Assembly: GCA_030770425.1 (NCBI GenBank)
Contig: JASJFT010000028.1
Location: 62,001-126,000, forward strand
Length of the DNA stretch: 64,000 nucleotides
Direction of reading: 5' to 3'
Source of the DNA: Darksidea phi
Lineage: Eukaryota; Ascomycota; Dothideomycetes; Pleosporales; Lentitheciaceae
The notes below the pieces were generated by a model that had not been told where the DNA came from, ran no database searches, and worked only from the letters and a program-made list of their open reading frames with translations. Shown piece after piece: positions 43,854-55,323 of the stretch. Numbering within the stretch: position 1 is the stretch's first letter; every line of letters begins with the position of its first letter. A program made the translations under genes and the position numbers.

Positions 43854-46800
43854 ATGCCCTTCTTCAAGAATGTCTTCAAGTCCAGGGATGGCTCGCGCTC
43901 TGGCTCCAAGACGGCCAAATACGCCGAGGACCAGTCCGCCGCCGCCGCGAAACCGCGATGGGAAGATGCATGGTCCCGCAAAGAGGTCGCGCCCGACGAG
44001 ATACAGGAGCTCATACACGTCTGCACCCAGGAGATGAAGTCAAGAGGCAGGTTCAACCCGCGTGGGACCGTAACAGCATGCTAACGCATACCAGCCCTGG
44101 ACATGCCCTTCCTGCTGCTCCCCTTCCGCCCCTCGTCCGACCCCAGCGCCGCCCGCAATTTCATACGCAACTTCTTCAGGTCGTCGTACGAGGGCAACAT
44201 GCAGTTTGCGGGCGCAGGCCTGGCGCAGGAATTGCGCCTTGCCGAGCCATTGGTAGGCCCAAATGCCCTCTGGGAGCACCGTGGCGCACTCTAGCTGACA
44301 CAAATAGACCCTCTGCAGTATCGTGAAATGGTGTTGGAGCAGACTGCCCGGCGGCGTCGTCAGTTGGGACGCTTATGAACTTTTCCGAATTGGCGAGTCG
44401 GGTAAGCTGCAGATGCACACGCGTGCGCGAGAGCGGGCTAACGCGCGCCACAGATTCCAACTTCGCGCGACACGCATTCGACACCTTCATCCCCCTCAGC
44501 GTTGAATCCGAAGCCCGCAAACAGATTATATTCGACTTCTTCGATCTCCTCGCCGCCACCTCGGCACGAGCTAAGAGCAATGGTCTTGGTGGGCGGAAGC
44601 TGTCCCGCATGGCGGGGTGGTGGGCTTTTGAGTTCACTGACGACGGCAAGGGATTCGATGGAGGTTATCGCACCTGGGAAAAGTGAGCACCACCCGAGCC
44701 TTCAGGCCGCGTACATACTGACGTTGTTCTAGAGCAGCCGATGCTGCTAGCCACCTTTTCTTCGCCTATCTGCGGTCACTGGCCCCCGACTCGACTGCCA
44801 TCGGTGGCATTTCTGCACTCCCTCGATCGCTACAATCTCTGCTGTCGCAGACCGAGTACCCACCGCAAGCCCCGGTTCTTCTTCAGTCCACAACAACGAA
44901 GGTTGTCATGATTGTGGATTCTGTTTCTCCTACACCATTCGCTCTGCTTCGGCGAGCAAAGAACTTCGAATATCGCGATGACGACATTGCGCTGCAGGCG
45001 TTTTCAGCCTACGACGATACGGTTGCAACCCTGACCGATGAATGCCGGAGAGTGCTCGAGTGCATTTCGAAAGTAAACCGGACAGTTCTATCAGCCGACG
45101 GTACGGCTCAAGACCAATCCTGGTCTCGGTTCGAAGATCTTGGATTCTCAGGAATGCTCGACAGTCCTGCGCCTAGTACAAATGGGGCTTCAAGCTTACG
45201 TGAATTCTCCAGCCTACGAACGGGGCCTCGCTCAAGAACGACTGATGGTGGCCGCCCCACGACGCCATCTTGGGCCGATTTTCTCTCTTCTGGCTTCGCC
45301 GACGAGAACAACCAGTCCGCACCAACCACGCTATTGGCACCGTCTGCTAAGCTCCCTCCAATTGGTGAAGTTGCTCGCGTTCATAGCTCGCAGTCCCACA
45401 TGCGGAACGGTTTTCATCCTGAAGAAGATCTAGATCCCGGTGAACTTGCTAGTATTACTCGATTCGAGCTAGATGATACGTTCTGGTGGGTCTGGATCAC
45501 AAGCTTGGCCGGTGAGGAGACCGCCGACCGTAAAGCCGCATTTGGCAGGTGTACTTTGATCGAGACCAAGATCCCCGGTGCTAAATGGCTCGTTATAGAA
45601 GAACAGGTTAAGGGCGCCTCTCCTGGTCCTGAGGAAGGCGCTTACATCGCAGAGAAGAAATCAATGTTTAGTTGGACGAAACGTGGACGGCTGGGGCGAA
45701 GGAAATCAACCGGAAAGAAGCCCACGAAAGAGCCCTACAACCGCACGACCTCAAACACTCCAATGAGCAAGACAAGCATCGCGCCCGATCAGCATGCGCG
45801 CGTTCAGGCCGCCGCGGCGAAGCTGGCGCAGGGTCAAAAGGAACAGCAAGCCGCTGAGCAGCTGGCCCAACGTCGAGCCAGGGTGGACGATGCTGTCTCG
45901 ACCAAGACTAACAGTGTTCTCACCCTACAGCCTCATTTATTGAGCGAAGCAGCGCCGGCTATGAAATGGGATAAAAAATTTGGTGAGGGCGCAAAGGACC
46001 GCGATGCTCTCCGAGCCCAGTACCTCGGAGACGTGAAAGCCGGAAGAGGCTCGAGAGACAATCTTCTGACGGCAGCAAACGGAAGCACATCGGCTCTATC
46101 TCGAGGGGACTTTTCCAATCGCGACCTTCCCGCGCTGCCCAAGTCTGAAGTGGACGCACAAAGCGCGAGGATCAACGCACCACCCTCGCCTGCTCCGCTA
46201 CCGAGTCCAAGCGTTGACGCAATCTCCCATCAGTATGCCGAAGCTTCATCCGCTGGACCAGTGCCTCCGTCAAAGCATTCGCCCCTCGCACCCGCCTCTC
46301 TGGACGAGAAACCTGTGCCTCAGCCAGATCATTTGGATCAACACCCTGCCCTTAGGAAGTCAGTTCCAGACCGCAAAGCCATCGCAACAGCTGAAACTGA
46401 CAAACGTCTTAGTGTGGAGGAGACCCCCGCTCCTACTCCAGAGCCTAAGAAGCCATCGCCAAAGAAGCTAACAAAGAGGAAGGAAGGCGGCGGTGGGTTC
46501 AGAAAGCTCTTCGGTAAGAAGAAGGCTGATACCGCTGTGCCAGCCCATCCCGCTGAATCCGAAGACACACGTACGCGGGCACTTGACGCCGGACGTAGTG
46601 TGTCACGCTTCGAAGAGCATGAGGGCACCCCTGTCCGTGAACCATCGCCACCTATTAGTGTCGAGAAGCCTCTGCCAGCCAGGGCTATCTCTCCAGATAT
46701 CAAGCCTAGCCCCGCGGTTTCGGCAATCTCCGCTACTTACCGAGAACCAGCGCTACAAGTGGTTCCCGGTCCGAACACGCATGAACAGCATGAGGAAAAT

Positions 46801-47247
46801 CAAGCCTTTTCCCGATTCGACCAAGGTCCAATGGACGAGATGCCAGCTTTCATTCCGGAGGACTCTTCCGATGACGAAGCGGCGCCAAGTGTCCCTCGAC
46901 ATTCCCCTCCACAGGTACCCGAACAATCGCAGTCCTCGCAGCATGCCCCAGCAACTATGGACGATGTCTCGGAGGAGTCTATAGATCTTACCCAGCAATC
47001 GGCGGTGGCGCAAGATCGCTGGGCTCAGATTCGGAAAAATGCTGCTGAGCGTGCGGCAAGGCTAAGCGAGGAGCAATCTCGCCGCAGTCAAAGCCAGAGC
47101 GCGCGTACGGACGAGGGCGAGACCAGCGGCGAGGAGACAATCGAAAGTCGTGTGGCCCGCATTAAAGCCCGTGTCGCAGAGTTGACTGGCAATATGGAAG
47201 GGCAGTCACCTCAACAGCAACCTACCGCAGGAGCACGGCGGCACTAA
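43854..47247 (+). CDS. MSB1: morphogenesis protein Msb1 (Msb1/Mug8 domain)
   Basis: Five exons (43854-44046, 44095-44252, 44308-44401, 44454-44682, 44733-47247) give 1062 residues. The N-terminal about 450 residues form the Msb1/Mug8 domain, a RhoGAP-like fold: IQELIHVCTQEMKSRALDMP, FLLLPFRPSSDPSAARNFIR, VSWDAYELFRIGE, NFARHAFDTFIPLSVE, MAGWWAFEFTDDGKGFDGGY. Yeast Msb1 works with Cdc42/Rho1, Bem1 and the formin pathway in polarity and cell-wall integrity signalling at the cortex. The C-terminal half is disordered, rich in Pro/Ser and Lys patches. Introns are 48, 55, 52 and 50 nt. Intron one starts with GC (AGAG|gcaggt); no GT donor keeps both the frame and the SRALDMPF join. Confidence 0.9.
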
Positions 47248-50146
47248 CTCGATGCCTATTTTGTTCCCAGGTTAGTTTTTCCAGAACCATCGAAGCAGAC
47301 ATGCCTGACCCGCCCATATAGGATGATCTCGCCATATTCGTTGCCTGCTTTGTAGCATAGCGAGCGCTCTGATACCCCCTCTTCGTTGTTTCTCTCCCTT
47401 CCGATAATACTTGTGCCGAATAATACCCTTTCAGCGTTCCCTATTTATACATATTGCCTGTGGTTGTAGATTTGCTTTTGCTTCGACTTACGGTTGCCAG
47501 TTGAGTGCAGTCTCATGGCTCATGACAGATGGAAGAAGTGGGGATTGCCTGGTTATTCAGCGAGGGTGCGCCTTAGGTCCACATCTGAGAGATGCCCTCT
47601 TCGCAGGTTTATCTGCGGGCTTATCTAGCTCCTAACACGGGTGTCCTTTTTTTGACCGGAGGGTCATAGGTTGTTTGGTCGATGTCTAAGTAATCTACAC
47701 TTCTGACGTGGGGAAATTTGTACATGCATGCTTCAGTCGTAGTTAGGGACCTTGCTCCCAACGTTCTCAGTACCTTCCCGTGTCTGCGCGTGCATAACAA
47801 CTCTTCGTGATTGACTCGTCGGCGACCAACATTTCGCCCAGCTTTCCTAGCCGGTACAGACTGCTAGTCTATCTGTAGAGTACGTTGTCTCCTGCATGAG
47901 ATTTGAAATTCTTCAAAGTGTAATCATTAAGGAGAAGTTCTAAGTTGAAGCATGCTCTATTCTTACAGCTCACTTGCCTATCTCCGAGACTAAAGCTGAG
48001 CACCGACTGATATACTCACCCCTCTAGGCGGGACACTTTGTTAGTGCCATACCTTTGCGGCATGAGCGGCCATCTAGATGGTTTGACCTGGACGGTTAGA
48101 GGATCTTCCATGGCGGTTCGAGAGATGATGGGAGACGTTGACATGCATTCGGAGTCTAAGAATAACAGCGCCGAAGTTGTACCTGCGTCTGATAGATGAA
48201 AGCGACCACCGGGCTGCAGCGGGCCGCTTTATTAAGAGGACCGACGAGGGGGAGAAGTGGGGGGAGGGGTAGTTGTGTGCGCCTGCAGGGTGTTCGGTTT
48301 CGTGTGGGGGGCGTTAAGCCTTGAAAATTGCTGAGATTAGAAACATTAACCTTCTCACAGGGGAAGACATGAGAGAGGACTGAACCGTTGGTCTGGGAAT
48401 CATGGCGCCGGGTACGGCTCGGATTGCGAGCATATGCAGCATGACCTTTAGTGAGGGGCAGCGGCACTATTTTGGAGGTGGGATGGCCGGATCTGGGGAC
48501 GACAACGTCCATATGAGAAGGATGTGACCAGTAGGACGCATCAACAATGGTGAAAAGGATGGGTTGTGTGGGATACGAAGGGGCGTCTAAGCAGGTGAGA
48601 TTATGTCAACGGGTGTGCGTGTGTGCTAGTACACGAGGTTGTGCATTCCAGCTCACGACCAGATTACAAAGTCGTCGAGATCTGGGCGTCTTTGGTCTTC
48701 TTGAGCGTGAGATTCGAAGTAGGTAGACGTCACGTACGAATATCTAAAAATACCGCTGCAGGATGCGATGCGAGGTCGATCAGTAGGCTAGAGCCAATCG
48801 CAGAGCTGGTGCCACATCTTGGTGCTTGTCGTTCACCCAAACGCTCAACGTCCTCCGGTACCGAGACTTTTTGTTGCGAACGGGCGGCTTTGTAGCACCG
48901 GAACCCGTCTCGTTTGAGGCCAGCTTGTGGAGTCCTGTGGCGTATGCATTGGCCGGGTGATTCCACTAGCTTCTGTGATGCAAAGGTCAGCGCGCTTGCG
49001 ATACCGCATGCCGGGGGCCCATCAAGCTTCGCACTGGCTTCTAGCTTGACATGTCCGCTGTCCTTTTGCCCGAGACTCCTCGCGGACGAGCTGGTATCCG
49101 TTGATGGAGAATGGCAATCCCAGACAGTGGGGGCACCCAGACTAGCTGGGTACCACTCCGCCTTGTGTTGCAACACGCGGCATGCCTTGGCGAGCGTAAA
49201 CACAGGTACAGAGAGAGCACGGCAGGCATGCACAGAAGCTGCGAGCTCAGGAGCTGTTTCGCTGCGTGCCTAGCTGAGCCGAGCAGCCGTAGCCGCCGTC
49301 CTTGTGCATATGAAAGCCATATTCTGATATCCTCCGACCGTTTTTGTTGTCTCCTGCCGGCCATCGTGGACATGGACAAGGGCAGGGAGCAAATATAGGG
49401 TGCCCTGCCAGGGCATTTTGCTAATCTGAGGTGCCGTCATCTGCACTTGATACGGATTGAGTGTGGAGGTGCGTTTCTCATACGCTCTACGGAGCCGGGT
49501 GGAGGGCTCTCGAAGGCAGTCATCCCATATCGAGGGTCTGGCAGACCCTGTCACGACTGCCTGGATGGCTTGCTTCAATCGGAGCCATCCAACGGCATCC
49601 TGCTGCAGCCGAACGAAATGATCCCAAAATAACTCGAACCGACGATCGGACAAGGCCCGCTACGCTCGTTCGGGGTGATTTAGCGGGTTGTGCGAATTGC
49701 CCGATAGATGGCGGCCAATGAAACCGCGTCGCGTCGCTCCAGGTCGCTCTTGCCGTGTGCTAATTAGCGGCCTCCTCGTCTGAGGCCCGTGCCTACCTGC
49801 TGTGTTGCTATTTCTGGAGTCGCTCCTCCCACGATTCCACGGATCGTCTTCGCTTTGCACTTTCCTTTCAAGTGAGCCTCATCGCTCCGGACGCCCACAG
49901 CTCCGTCGCGCAACGACGCAGAGACATATATCTCGTCGCCGACCACTCCCCACCGAGCTGCTGACGACTACCGTCTCCCTAGGTCGCGCCTGAACCCCTA
50001 ACGTGGTCGTTCGTCTCGCTGCCGCCTCGCAGACTGGTCCGATCTTCTCTTGTTCTCAGCCGCACTCGACCTCCAGCCACACCCTCCCACCTTCACCGTC
50101 GCCGACCTCCCATGCGCTTTGGCTTCTAGTCCTCGCGCTGTTCACC
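47248..50146. other. long intergenic region upstream of Rlm1
   Basis: 2.9 kb without a supported gene. It contains the Msb1 3' flank and, on the right, a GC- and C/T-rich probable leader of the MADS-box gene. The largest frames (48730-49233 minus, 48914-49273 plus) overlap in opposite directions and lack family traits. Long upstream regions are common for fungal transcription-factor genes. Confidence 0.4.
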
Positions 50147-51090
50147 ATGGGCCGAAGGAAGATCGAGATCAAGGCCATCAAGGACGACCGGAACCGTTCC
50201 GTGTGAGTACCGCCCCGCGCGGATCCTTCGCGGTCGCGAAACTGACCTTGTGCAGCACCTTTTTGAAGCGCAAAGGCGGCCTTTTTAAGAAGGCCCACGA
50301 GCTCTCTGTCCTCTGCTCTGTCGATGTCGCCGTGATAATATTTGGCCATAACAAGAAGCTGTACGAGTTTTCGTCAGGCGACATCAATGAGACAATCGGC
50401 CGGTACCAATATGTAGGCTTCAGCTGCTTGATACTGAGGGTGCTTTGCTGACTGAGCTTTTAGTATGGTGGCGCGCACGAGCACAAAGGGCCCGAGGACT
50501 TCATGGGAAAGAAGGATATGGACGACGAGGATGAGGACGGCGAGGAGATGATGGGCTCTCCGCCGCGAGATTCCCATACCCCTCCGGAGCATGCTATGAT
50601 GGGCCACCATCTGCAGAACAACCCTTCTTTTCAGCACATCAGGCATACGACACCTTCTGCTTCCCCTCCTATGCACGGTATGCCATTCCATGCGCGACAT
50701 CCGTCCCCACAGCCCGGAAACCTTTCGCGGCCTGATTCGCGCGCCCAGATGCGACGACCCAGCTCGCATCTCGTCCCTCCACAACACCACTCACAAGCTC
50801 CTCCACCACAGAACAGCTATGCTTATATGCCGAATCCTCCGTTCTATAACCCTCAGGCCGCACAAGCTATGGCGCCAAAGCCGCAAGCACCACCAGCGCC
50901 TCAGTTCCAGTATACACATCCTCCGCCAACGCATCCGCAAGTTCAATTCATGCAACAAGAACAGAGGAGGCAATCAATGCCACCTACGTTCCAGCAGCAG
51001 CAGCAGCAGCAGCAACAACAACAACAACAGCAACAGCAACAGCAACAACAGCAACAACAACAGCAACAGCAACAGCAACAACAGCAACAA

Positions 51091-51146
<56 letters not shown>

Positions 51147-51171
51147 ACAGCAACAACAACAACAACAACAA

Positions 51172-51203
<32 letters not shown>

Positions 51204-52137
51204 TCAGCAACAGCAACAGCAAGAACGCTCCCAACCACCGCTACAGCAGCAATTGACAGTTCCGTCCCCTCCCCAGCCCCAACAAGATCACTTCCAAAGC
51301 CCCCCATTACCGCAGCCCAAGCCTCTACCTTCGGCCGCCAAGCATAGCATATTTACACCCATTGACGACAGCCGGTCCATGCTCGGTGGTTGGGGGACCA
51401 ACGAGGATGCGCCTCGAAGCCAAGTTGCGATGCTGAAAATGGAACCGGGACTCCGGTCACAATCTATTGACGTGGCCACCATGTCTCGACTTCAGACTAA
51501 CGGAGGCTCACCACCATTACCACCTGCTGCCCAAATGCCTCCTCAGCCACCCCAGAGGACCCAGTCTACTTCTTCAATGCCCGCCATCCCGCCACCCTCG
51601 CGAACAAACAGCATAGCGAAGGATGTGCGACCGAGGCTGAAAGTGCATATCCCTAGCGAGCATTCGGATGCTGGGAGTCAAACCGCAGACTCCTCTCCAC
51701 GGAATTCCTCGACCACAGGTGCTACACCCGCGAGAACTGGTACTGATGCTTCACACTCATCAGGCGTTGTTCTTCCCCCACCCTCACCAAGCGCAAATTC
51801 GCTACTGAGTGCTGGGGCTACTGGTCCGCCAAACCCCTTCGCTCGACCAGCGCCTCCATCAAATAATGGCTCCTACGGTAGCCGCGGTGAGATGGAGACA
51901 CCCATTTCGGCGTTGCCTAGCCGATTCGTCGAGAATGGACTCCTCCCATCGCCCTCCAGCTTCTACCCCGAATGGGGCTTTGGTCGCGATTCCAACATGC
52001 TGCCGAGCCCACTGACCTTCCAACCTACTCCGATTGCCCCAAATGGACCTAGCTTCGGTCGCGATGAGCCTGCCGATCGCAAGCGAAAGACATCTGACGA
52101 GGGCTCCGATACTAGTCAGAAGCGGATCAAGGCATAG
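50147..52137 (+). CDS. RLM1: MADS-box transcription factor Rlm1 (MEF2 type)
   Basis: Three exons (50147-50202, 50256-50412, 50464-52137), introns of 53 and 51 nt, give 628 residues. Residues 1-60 are a MADS DNA-binding domain: [19 protein letters not shown], then [20 protein letters not shown] and [20 protein letters not shown]. The sequence is of the MEF2/Rlm1 type rather than SRF/Mcm1. Rlm1 is the nuclear factor activated by the Slt2/MpkA MAP kinase in the cell-wall integrity pathway. The rest is disordered: an acidic patch ([13 protein letters not shown]), many Pro-rich segments, a huge polyglutamine tract, several Ser-Pro/Thr-Pro sites suited to MAP-kinase phosphorylation, and a basic end ([19 protein letters not shown]) that may be a nuclear signal. 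Confidence 0.93.
50992..51222 (+). repeat. CAG/CAA polyglutamine tract in Rlm1
   Basis: Seventy consecutive Gln codons (50992-51201), one His (CAT, 51202-51204), then six more Gln codons. CAA and CAG are interleaved rather than pure, which slows slippage and suggests that the length is kept at the protein level. Frames read on the other strand give long poly-Leu or poly-Val artefacts. Confidence 0.97.
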
Positions 52138-53189
52138 ACGCGCTTGTGTGAAACAAACCCTATGAATCCACTCCGGATGCATGTGTCCACCATTATTCTT
52201 CCGAACAACACTCAACCCAGTATTTACCTTCTTCAAAAGCTCTTTGTAGCTCTGTATTTTACCTACCTCGTCGAATGTTGGTTCTTCTCTTCGCGACGAA
52301 TGTTACGGCAGGCGAGTGATTTTAGCATTTCGGTTCCATGTTATCTACTCTCGTTTTCGGGTCGCATATGAGGCGTTACCTGGAGTCTGCGGATACCCAT
52401 GAGTATTCTTACAAACTTAACGAGTTCTGCCAATAGGGCTTGCTGAAGTGACGGAGTACTCTATGTTGTCTTGGTTTTGTCTTGGTTTTGTCGATACAAG
52501 ATTCGATATACGGCATGAATGAGGTGGAAGAATTCGGCAATTTTAAGAGGATGAAGCAGGATCAGCTTCTCTGTATATATTCGAATGATTATTCTGATGA
52601 CTGATACGTCTACTTGTATGAGGCTGTGCTATCCAATGACTAGTGTGGCGTTCAGAAAGTTTGCTTCCTTTTGCATAGCCGTACGGAGTCAGTACACAAT
52701 TTGACGTAGCCGAAACAATCATGCAGAGTTGTTGTTTGCTTCAATCGTGTCCTGCTATCCTTGGTCGAAGACTCTCGAAGAACTCCTTTCGAAGCAACCA
52801 CAAGGACCTTTACGGCCGACAACCCAACACGTAACCGGCCCCGCTCGATCAATCCCACCCGCCTTACCCTTCCGACTTCCGTACCAACTGGTTGCAGCCC
52901 AACGTGCGGCCCCAGAGCGGCCCTTACTTCAAGCTTCGACAGGCGTCATAGCGCCAAGCGCCCCCCCGCCACAGTGATCAGCCGCACGGCTGTGTGAATT
53001 GAGCCTTGTCACTTCTCCGAGCGACCTGCTAGCAGCGCCAATCTCCCCGGCTTCGGCTCTGTTACGGATTCTATAACTGTACCTGCTACCCGCTCGCTCG
53101 CTGCTTTCTACCACCTACTATTTACTTGACCCACCTGCGGAGTTGTGATTGCCCATTGTTGATCGAGCAAGACCCCGCGATACGACACC
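52138..53189. other. intergenic region between Rlm1 and PEF gene
   Basis: About 1.05 kb: Rlm1 3' flank, then the promoter and C-rich leader of the penta-EF-hand gene. No gene recognised. Confidence 0.45.
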
Positions 53190-54452
53190 ATGGCGTACAA
53201 CAAAGGCTTCAATCCAGACAGACTGCCTGCGCATGCAGAACCCGAGCAGGTGCGCTCGCTTCTCTCGTCGCGCATTCTGCGCTTGGTCATCTCTCCCTAC
53301 AATGTCGATACTAACGTCCCTAGGCCGCAGCGTTGCTCTCTCAAGGCCAACCCGCCGCCCACCGGCCCCTACGAACGTCCTCTGCGCGACCTGACTATAA
53401 CAAGCCCCCTCCACCCGCCCCCTCTAGACACGACTACCGTCCTGAGGACCGCTATAGTGGTGGCAGGGGCGGCGGTGGCGCGACTTATGAGAGCAGACCT
53501 CCACCAGGCGCATTCCATGACTCCCGGTACGACGGGCGCGCGAATAGCCCGCGGTATGACCAGTCGAGGTATGATCCGAGGTATGACGGTATTGGGAGCC
53601 CGCCGCCCCAGAACTATGGGAATGGACCGCCGCCTCAAGGATACCATGGGAGACCACCCGTTGTGCAAAGGCCCCCACCCACGCCTGCACCACCGAGAGA
53701 CGGAAATGATCGAGAGGCGCTATGGAGGTTGTTTGGCGCTGTGGACAAGGATCGAAATGGCAATTTGACCGAGGCGGAGCTCAAGACTGCGCTTGTGAAT
53801 GGAGATTGGTCACCTTTTGATCCTCATACTGTGCGTATGATGATCAGGTAGGCAGAATCAAAGTATGTACGTCCTGAATCCGTACTAAGGCGTCTGTAGA
53901 ATGTTTGATACCGATCGCTCGGGCTCGATCAACTTTGACGAGTTTTGGTAAGCTTCTCGCACTGGGCTTTCTCTCTAGTTGCGCCCTTCTAACGTCTGGT
54001 AGTGGGCTCTGGGGCTTCCTCTCTGCCTGGCGCGGTCTCTTCGACCGCTTCGACGCCGACCGTTCGGGAAGCATATCCTACAACGAGTTCAGCGAAGCCT
54101 TGGTAGCATTCGGCTACCGCCTCTCATCCCAGTTCGTGCGGCTCCTATACAGCACGTACGACAGGCGGGGCGACAATAACATGAGCTTTGATCTGTTTGT
54201 GCAAGCATGCATCAGTCTGAAGCGCATGACAGACGTGTTCAAGAAGTACGATGACGACCGGGACGGATATATTACATTGAGCTTGTAAGTTTGCATCAGA
54301 TGATCTTTCTGATTATAACGGTTGTTTCTGGCAAGTTGCTAATGTGATTGCAGCGAGGAGTTCCTCACAGGTGCGCAAGCTTTGTTCCTTTTCAACAGCA
54401 TTTCGGAGACGACTGATACGGGCCTTTACTAGAGATCATCCGCCAACGATAA
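53190..54452 (+). CDS. PEF1: penta-EF-hand protein (peflin/ALG-2 family, Pef1-like)
   Basis: Six exons (53190-53249, 53324-53847, 53900-53947, 54003-54284, 54354-54370, 54433-54452) give 316 residues. The N-terminal half is Pro/Gly/Tyr/Arg-rich (RYDQSRYDPRYDGIG), as in peflin. The C-terminal half carries EF-hands: DKDRNGNLTEAE, DTDRSGSINFDE followed by FCGLWGFLSAWRGLFD, DADRSGSISYNEF, a degenerate one, and DDDRDGYITLSFEEFLTEII. The joins FCGLWGF and FEEFLTEIIRQR are the canonical family sequence and fix the splice sites. These calcium sensors dimerise and act with ER-Golgi coat and membrane-repair partners; yeast Pef1 acts in polar bud growth and cation homeostasis. Exon five is only 17 nt. 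Confidence 0.92.
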
Positions 54453-55323
54453 ATGCTGTGATGGCCCTGGACGAGCCTGTTTGGCGAGAAATTGCTTCCT
54501 GGACGACCCGAGTGTGGAGTTCCGGATAGCAGATTGTGCTTGAGACCTGATATGACATGGCTTTGAATGAGTGGCTAAGATGCTATGGAGAGATAACTAG
54601 CTCGACGATAGGGAGGCTTTTTAGATACCCGTTGAAACATTTTTATTCATTCCTATACCTCATGGAGCAGAACAAAACACTCGACGTGGTGTAGCATGCG
54701 CGTTGATACGGTCTCTACCAGTGCATAGACTAGACTATCGCAAAAGAGTAAGACGTTGCATGCTTCGGTACCCAAGATTTTTCATCCTAAACAGCTGACA
54801 ACCGTCATACTCAGCGTCATCGGATCGTAAGACGCACTCAAATGTCCAAGTGGAAAGGCACGACATAAAACCATCCAACTGCCCACCCAACCGAGATTGC
54901 TCATACAGAAAGCCCCTCGCTTCGCTTTCTATCTTCAAGGAAGTCATCATCGGGGATTCGACGGGGTATACAACGGAGACGTCTGCAAGCTAGACGTATA
55001 CTGCCTTTGATTGATTCAAAATAGCTATCAGTTTCAAGAACTGTTTAGGGGCCTTTTCATTCCCGCATAACGCCTAACTCGGCCCGAAACATAAAAGATG
55101 TGCTAACTAGGGTATCTATAATAGGGTACGTATGCTGTATATGGAAAGGGATAAAACATGGATGCTCAATCGCGCGCAAACGCCCACAACGCGTTTCTGT
55201 CGCCGCCAATTTGAGTATTAAGAAGGGCGTCAGCTGGTGCCACGTGTTAGCTGACCCCATACATTTCAGTAGCTTTAAGGGTAATATGATAATAATGAAA
55301 AAGATCGTCGTAGAGTAAAGCCC
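54453..55323. other. tail-to-tail intergenic region
   Basis: About 870 bp between convergent genes, AT-rich, with no supported feature. Confidence 0.45.

Noticed and set aside
43445..44326. 293-codon frame overlapping the Msb1 5' end
   Set aside because: It crosses two Msb1 exons and introns in a different frame and has Arg/Pro/Ser composition typical of GC-rich chance frames.
48730..49233. 167-codon minus-strand frame in the Rlm1 upstream region
   Set aside because: It overlaps an opposite-strand frame, shows no family feature or splice context, and lies in GC-rich leader-like DNA.
50974..51234. Minus-strand poly-leucine frame and related poly-Val/Ala frames
   Set aside because: These are translations of the CAG/CAA repeat of Rlm1 in the wrong strand or frame.
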